From positions 1 through 31,484 of IMG/VR virus record IMGVR_UViG_3300050821_001673: a DNA stretch of 31,484 nt. One strand, given 5' to 3'. The first letter of the stretch is position 1; each line of letters begins with the position of its first letter. Shown in pieces: positions 29,514 through 31,484 of the stretch. The stretch is from a virus. The translations under genes and the position numbers were made by a program. The notes beneath the pieces are model-generated. The model had not been told where the DNA came from. It saw only the letters and a program-made list of their open reading frames with translations, and did not search any database.

Positions 29514-29837
29514 TTACTTCCTCCGCGGTTGCTGCTGCTGCGGTTGTGTCGACGCGATGATGTTACCGGCCGGAATACGCGGCTGAGGCTGTGCTTGTGA
29601 CGCTTCTACGGCGGCTTCGCCTGCCTCCGTGGCGGTCTCCACTTCCGCTTCTTCGGCCGCAGCCTTGGCGCGCAAGTCGATGATGCTACCGTCACGGATG
29701 CCGGCCTTGAACGTTTCTGTTTGCGCAATCCAGGCAGGAGCGCGTCCATCAGTGCCGATAACGCCGACATAGCGGAGCTCGCCCTTGTCTGTGTCGTGTA
29801 GCATGAAGATCTTAGTGCGACTGAATAGCAACTGCAT
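29514..29837 (-). CDS. Small protein with acidic Ala/Gln-rich tail, next to capsid gene
   Basis: I start this at ATG 29837, after GGAGGG, giving 107 aa; a longer frame to 29858 has no good start. The first ~60 residues form a small beta domain (MQLLFSRTKIFMLHDTDKGE, LRYVGVIGTDG). The rest is low-complexity: Ala/Glu-rich, then QPQPRIPAGN and a Gln/Pro tail. I do not recognise the family. Confidence 0.7.
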   Translation of the reverse strand: MQLLFSRTKIFMLHDTDKGELRYVGVIGTDGRAPAWIAQTETFKAGIRDGSIIDLRAKAAAEEAEVETATEAGEAAVEASQAQPQPRIPAGNIIASTQPQQQQPRRK

Positions 29838-29863
29838 ATCTTTGCCCTCCGACTGCAAGGTTG

Positions 29864-29887
29864 CCGGGAGATATCTCTACCTCCCGG
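29864..29887. repeat. Hairpin between capsid and downstream gene
   Basis: CCGGGAG (29864-29870) pairs with CTCCCGG (29881-29887) around a 10-nt loop in the gap after the major capsid gene. There is no T-run on the minus strand. A processing or attenuation hairpin that lets capsid mRNA exceed the downstream message is the likely reading. Confidence 0.6.
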
Positions 29888-29896
29888 GAACTAAGG

Positions 29897-30907
29897 TTAG
29901 ATACCGTCTTGATAGACTTGTGTGGTGGTCCGCTTGAAGATAATTTGCGTAATGCAACCAGCCCACATGGTCTCGTACGCGCCGCCTGCGCGCGTCGTAG
30001 GCACGGTCATGGCCTGCATCATCGGCTGTGGAATCTTCAAGTACAGCGACTTCTTGCTGTTCTTGTAGTAGCAGCCACGGTCAGTAGCTCCAGTGCCCTT
30101 GCCGGTGATCCAGGGGTTTGGAAGGAAGTTGATCTTGAAGTCGATGCCGTGATGGGCCGCGACGCACTCCTTCTCAATGTAACTGATGATGCTCACCGCG
30201 ACCGGCGATCCGCCGATGGCCATGGGCTGCGTCAGATATGCAAACTGGGTGTAGGGCACAAGCAGGCGATCGGCCATACCTTCTTGTGCGTCGTAACCCG
30301 AGTTCTGCACCGTCTGGTTGAGCGACGTGTTAACGTCGGTGAGGATTTCCTGCGGAGTCTTCTTCGCCCACGTGGTGGAGCCGGCAGCGCCTACGGCTGC
30401 GGTGAACTCCGGCACGTTGGGATTGTTGATCAGCGCGGGATCGCCAAGGAAGCCGAGATACGTGACGTAGTCGAGCGCCTTGCCCCAGTTAGTCTCCACA
30501 GCTTCTTCGTAGAGCTCCTGAAGGCTGAACGGCGGAGCCTGCCCGGTACGAGTGGCAGTCTCCATACGGCGCAAGTCAACCCAGGTAATGGTCATTCCCA
30601 TTGCCCAGATGTACGTGCGCCAGATGCCCTTCTGGATGTCGGCCTGCGCTTCGGGGATCTCCGTGTTGTTAGTGCCCTGAAGTCCGAAGAACTGCGTGCC
30701 GGTGGTTCCGTAATTGGAAGCAAACGCCGAAATGAATTCCGGGAAGCCTCCGCCTACTTCAACGGCGATGTCGCGTTTGTGCGTCACCGCCTGCAACGGG
30801 CGTACTAGGTCCGTATCGATAAGTTCCAGCTGGCTCTGGAGAAATGCGAAACCAGACGCGCCAGCGGCGTCGAACGCGCGTGCGCGGGTAGCGGTAGCCT
30901 GTCTCAT
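29897..30907 (-). CDS. Major capsid protein (DUF2184)
   Basis: A 336-aa product from ATG 30907, with AAGGAG upstream. Residues such as FAFLQSQLELIDTDLVRPLQ, EISEAQ-like EIPEAQADIQKGIWRTYIWA, AVETNWGKALDYVTYLGFLG and MADRLLVPYTQFAYLTQPMA fit the DUF2184 family of HK97-fold major capsid proteins, which pairs with the cement-type gene just before it. There is no protease or scaffold in view; these would lie further upstream, outside the window. Confidence 0.9.
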   Translation of the reverse strand: MRQATATRARAFDAAGASGFAFLQSQLELIDTDLVRPLQAVTHKRDIAVEVGGGFPEFISAFASNYGTTGTQFFGLQGTNNTEIPEAQADIQKGIWRTYIWAMGMTITWVDLRRMETATRTGQAPPFSLQELYEEAVETNWGKALDYVTYLGFLGDPALINNPNVPEFTAAVGAAGSTTWAKKTPQEILTDVNTSLNQTVQNSGYDAQEGMADRLLVPYTQFAYLTQPMAIGGSPVAVSIISYIEKECVAAHHGIDFKINFLPNPWITGKGTGATDRGCYYKNSKKSLYLKIPQPMMQAMTVPTTRAGGAYETMWAGCITQIIFKRTTTQVYQDGI

Positions 30908-30921
30908 GTCCTAATGACTCC

Positions 30922-31482
30922 TTACGCCGCGAGGCGGTTCTTGAAGGTGATTTCCAGCATTCCGTTAGCATCCACGTAGCCGGTGCGGGCGACGCACCCT
31001 GGAATAGCAAACAGATTGCTGAATGTGAGTAGCGAGCCTGTGGCAGCGTAAGTGGCCAGCGCAGCCGTGCTGAGCGTGACGGACGTTCCACTAACCGCAG
31101 CCACATAAGTTGCCGTAGTACCGGGAATGGCCCCATCGGCGATTCCAGGGCCACGCACTAACATGCCGACCTGGATGTTGGTGCCCGACGCCACGGTGGC
31201 CGCAGTGCTGCCCTCCGTAAGTGTCGTGGCGACTTGGAACTGGTCAGTGGCGGCCGGATTGGTCTCCCAATCGCCGACAAGCCCAGCGGTCACAGCGCTA
31301 TTAAGGACAAGGCGCGTATACAGTTGCGCGCCCTGCGCCGGACTTCCGACGGAGAGTAGCACGGTACCGCTACCACGCTCCAGCACTTCAGCCATCTGCC
31401 CGTTGCTGTAATAGCCAACCTGCTGGATGCCCGGAGTGCCTGAGGGATAGGTGAGGCTCGTCTTCACCTCGCGCACGGCCAT
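30922..31482 (-). CDS. Head decoration/cement protein with inserted module
   Basis: A 186-aa product whose ATG (31482) is in the window, although its ribosome site is not. The first ~84 residues (MAVREVKTSLTYPSGTPGIQ, then QVGYYSNGQMAEVLERGSGT) and the last ~30 (LFAIPGCVARTGYVDANGML, then EITFKNRLAA) resemble the phage cement/decoration protein encoded next to DUF2184 capsids. Residues ~85-154 form a module with GTNIQVGMLVRGPGIADG and SGTSVTLSTAA, the same type as the first insert of the DUF4054 protein. Confidence 0.78.
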   Translation of the reverse strand: MAVREVKTSLTYPSGTPGIQQVGYYSNGQMAEVLERGSGTVLLSVGSPAQGAQLYTRLVLNSAVTAGLVGDWETNPAATDQFQVATTLTEGSTAATVASGTNIQVGMLVRGPGIADGAIPGTTATYVAAVSGTSVTLSTAALATYAATGSLLTFSNLFAIPGCVARTGYVDANGMLEITFKNRLAA

Positions 31483-31484
31483 GC

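Noticed and set aside
29861-30808. 315-codon plus-strand frame opposite the capsid gene
   Set aside because: The capsid assignment is firm and the antisense product is low in order-promoting patterns and has no domain.

Overview
The window is a piece of a tailed bacteriophage genome with a contractile (myovirus-type) tail. The evidence is a tail sheath, tail tube, frameshifted tail assembly chaperone, tape measure and a compact baseplate series on the minus strand, together with a DUF2184-type major capsid protein. The DNA is fairly G+C-rich, genes are packed tightly, and many neighbours overlap by ATGA or GTGA. The host is not proven. One tail fibre (13497-15422) starts with a signal peptide followed by a sequence that resembles secreted proteins of Acidobacteriota, which hints at a soil acidobacterial host; this is inference from memory.

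There are two convergent blocks. The plus-strand block (1-10741) holds accessory, regulatory and DNA-metabolism genes. The minus-strand block (31482 down to 10810) holds virion and lysis genes. They meet at a strong hairpin (10740-10791) whose T-run lies on the minus strand, so it terminates the late operon.

Plus strand, 1-4634: the end of a pentapeptide-repeat protein, a small basic ORF, a DUF6011 zinc protein that contains a perfect 26-bp palindrome, a deletion-broken relative of pyrimidine-dimer DNA glycosylase, a promoter, a 67-aa ORF, a DUF2786 protein and a large Ala/Lys-rich protein.

Plus strand, 4719-10679: a coupled gene series that looks like a thymine-type DNA hypermodification system. 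It has a TET-associated-type glycosyltransferase, an APH-like small-molecule kinase, a sugar-type nucleotidyltransferase, a protein of the alpha-glutamyl/putrescinyl thymine pyrophosphorylase (5-hmdU DNA kinase helical domain) family, an HNH homing endonuclease, a thymidylate synthase homologue with an intact dUMP-type active site, a small zinc-like protein, a YfbR-like HD nucleotidase and a DUF3310 protein. My reading is that the synthase homologue makes 5-hydroxymethyl-dUMP, the HD enzyme trims the competing nucleotide pool, the kinase and nucleotidyltransferase make an activated donor, and the glycosyltransferase and pyrophosphorylase-family protein decorate hydroxymethyluracil in DNA. No TET/JBP oxygenase is visible in the window.

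Minus strand, read in transcription order from the right: head decoration protein, major capsid protein, a small acidic/Gln-rich protein, a DUF4054 connector, further connector and neck proteins, tail sheath, tail tube, chaperone G and its -1 frameshifted GT form, tape measure with a lytic transglycosylase domain, a Pam3-like baseplate series (Dit-like, plug, hub, spike, gp25-like, J, DUF2612), three fibre proteins, and a lysis region ending in a GH24 endolysin. Several head and connector proteins carry inserted beta-sandwich-like modules of two recurring types, so the phage appears to have spread surface-decoration domains through its virion.
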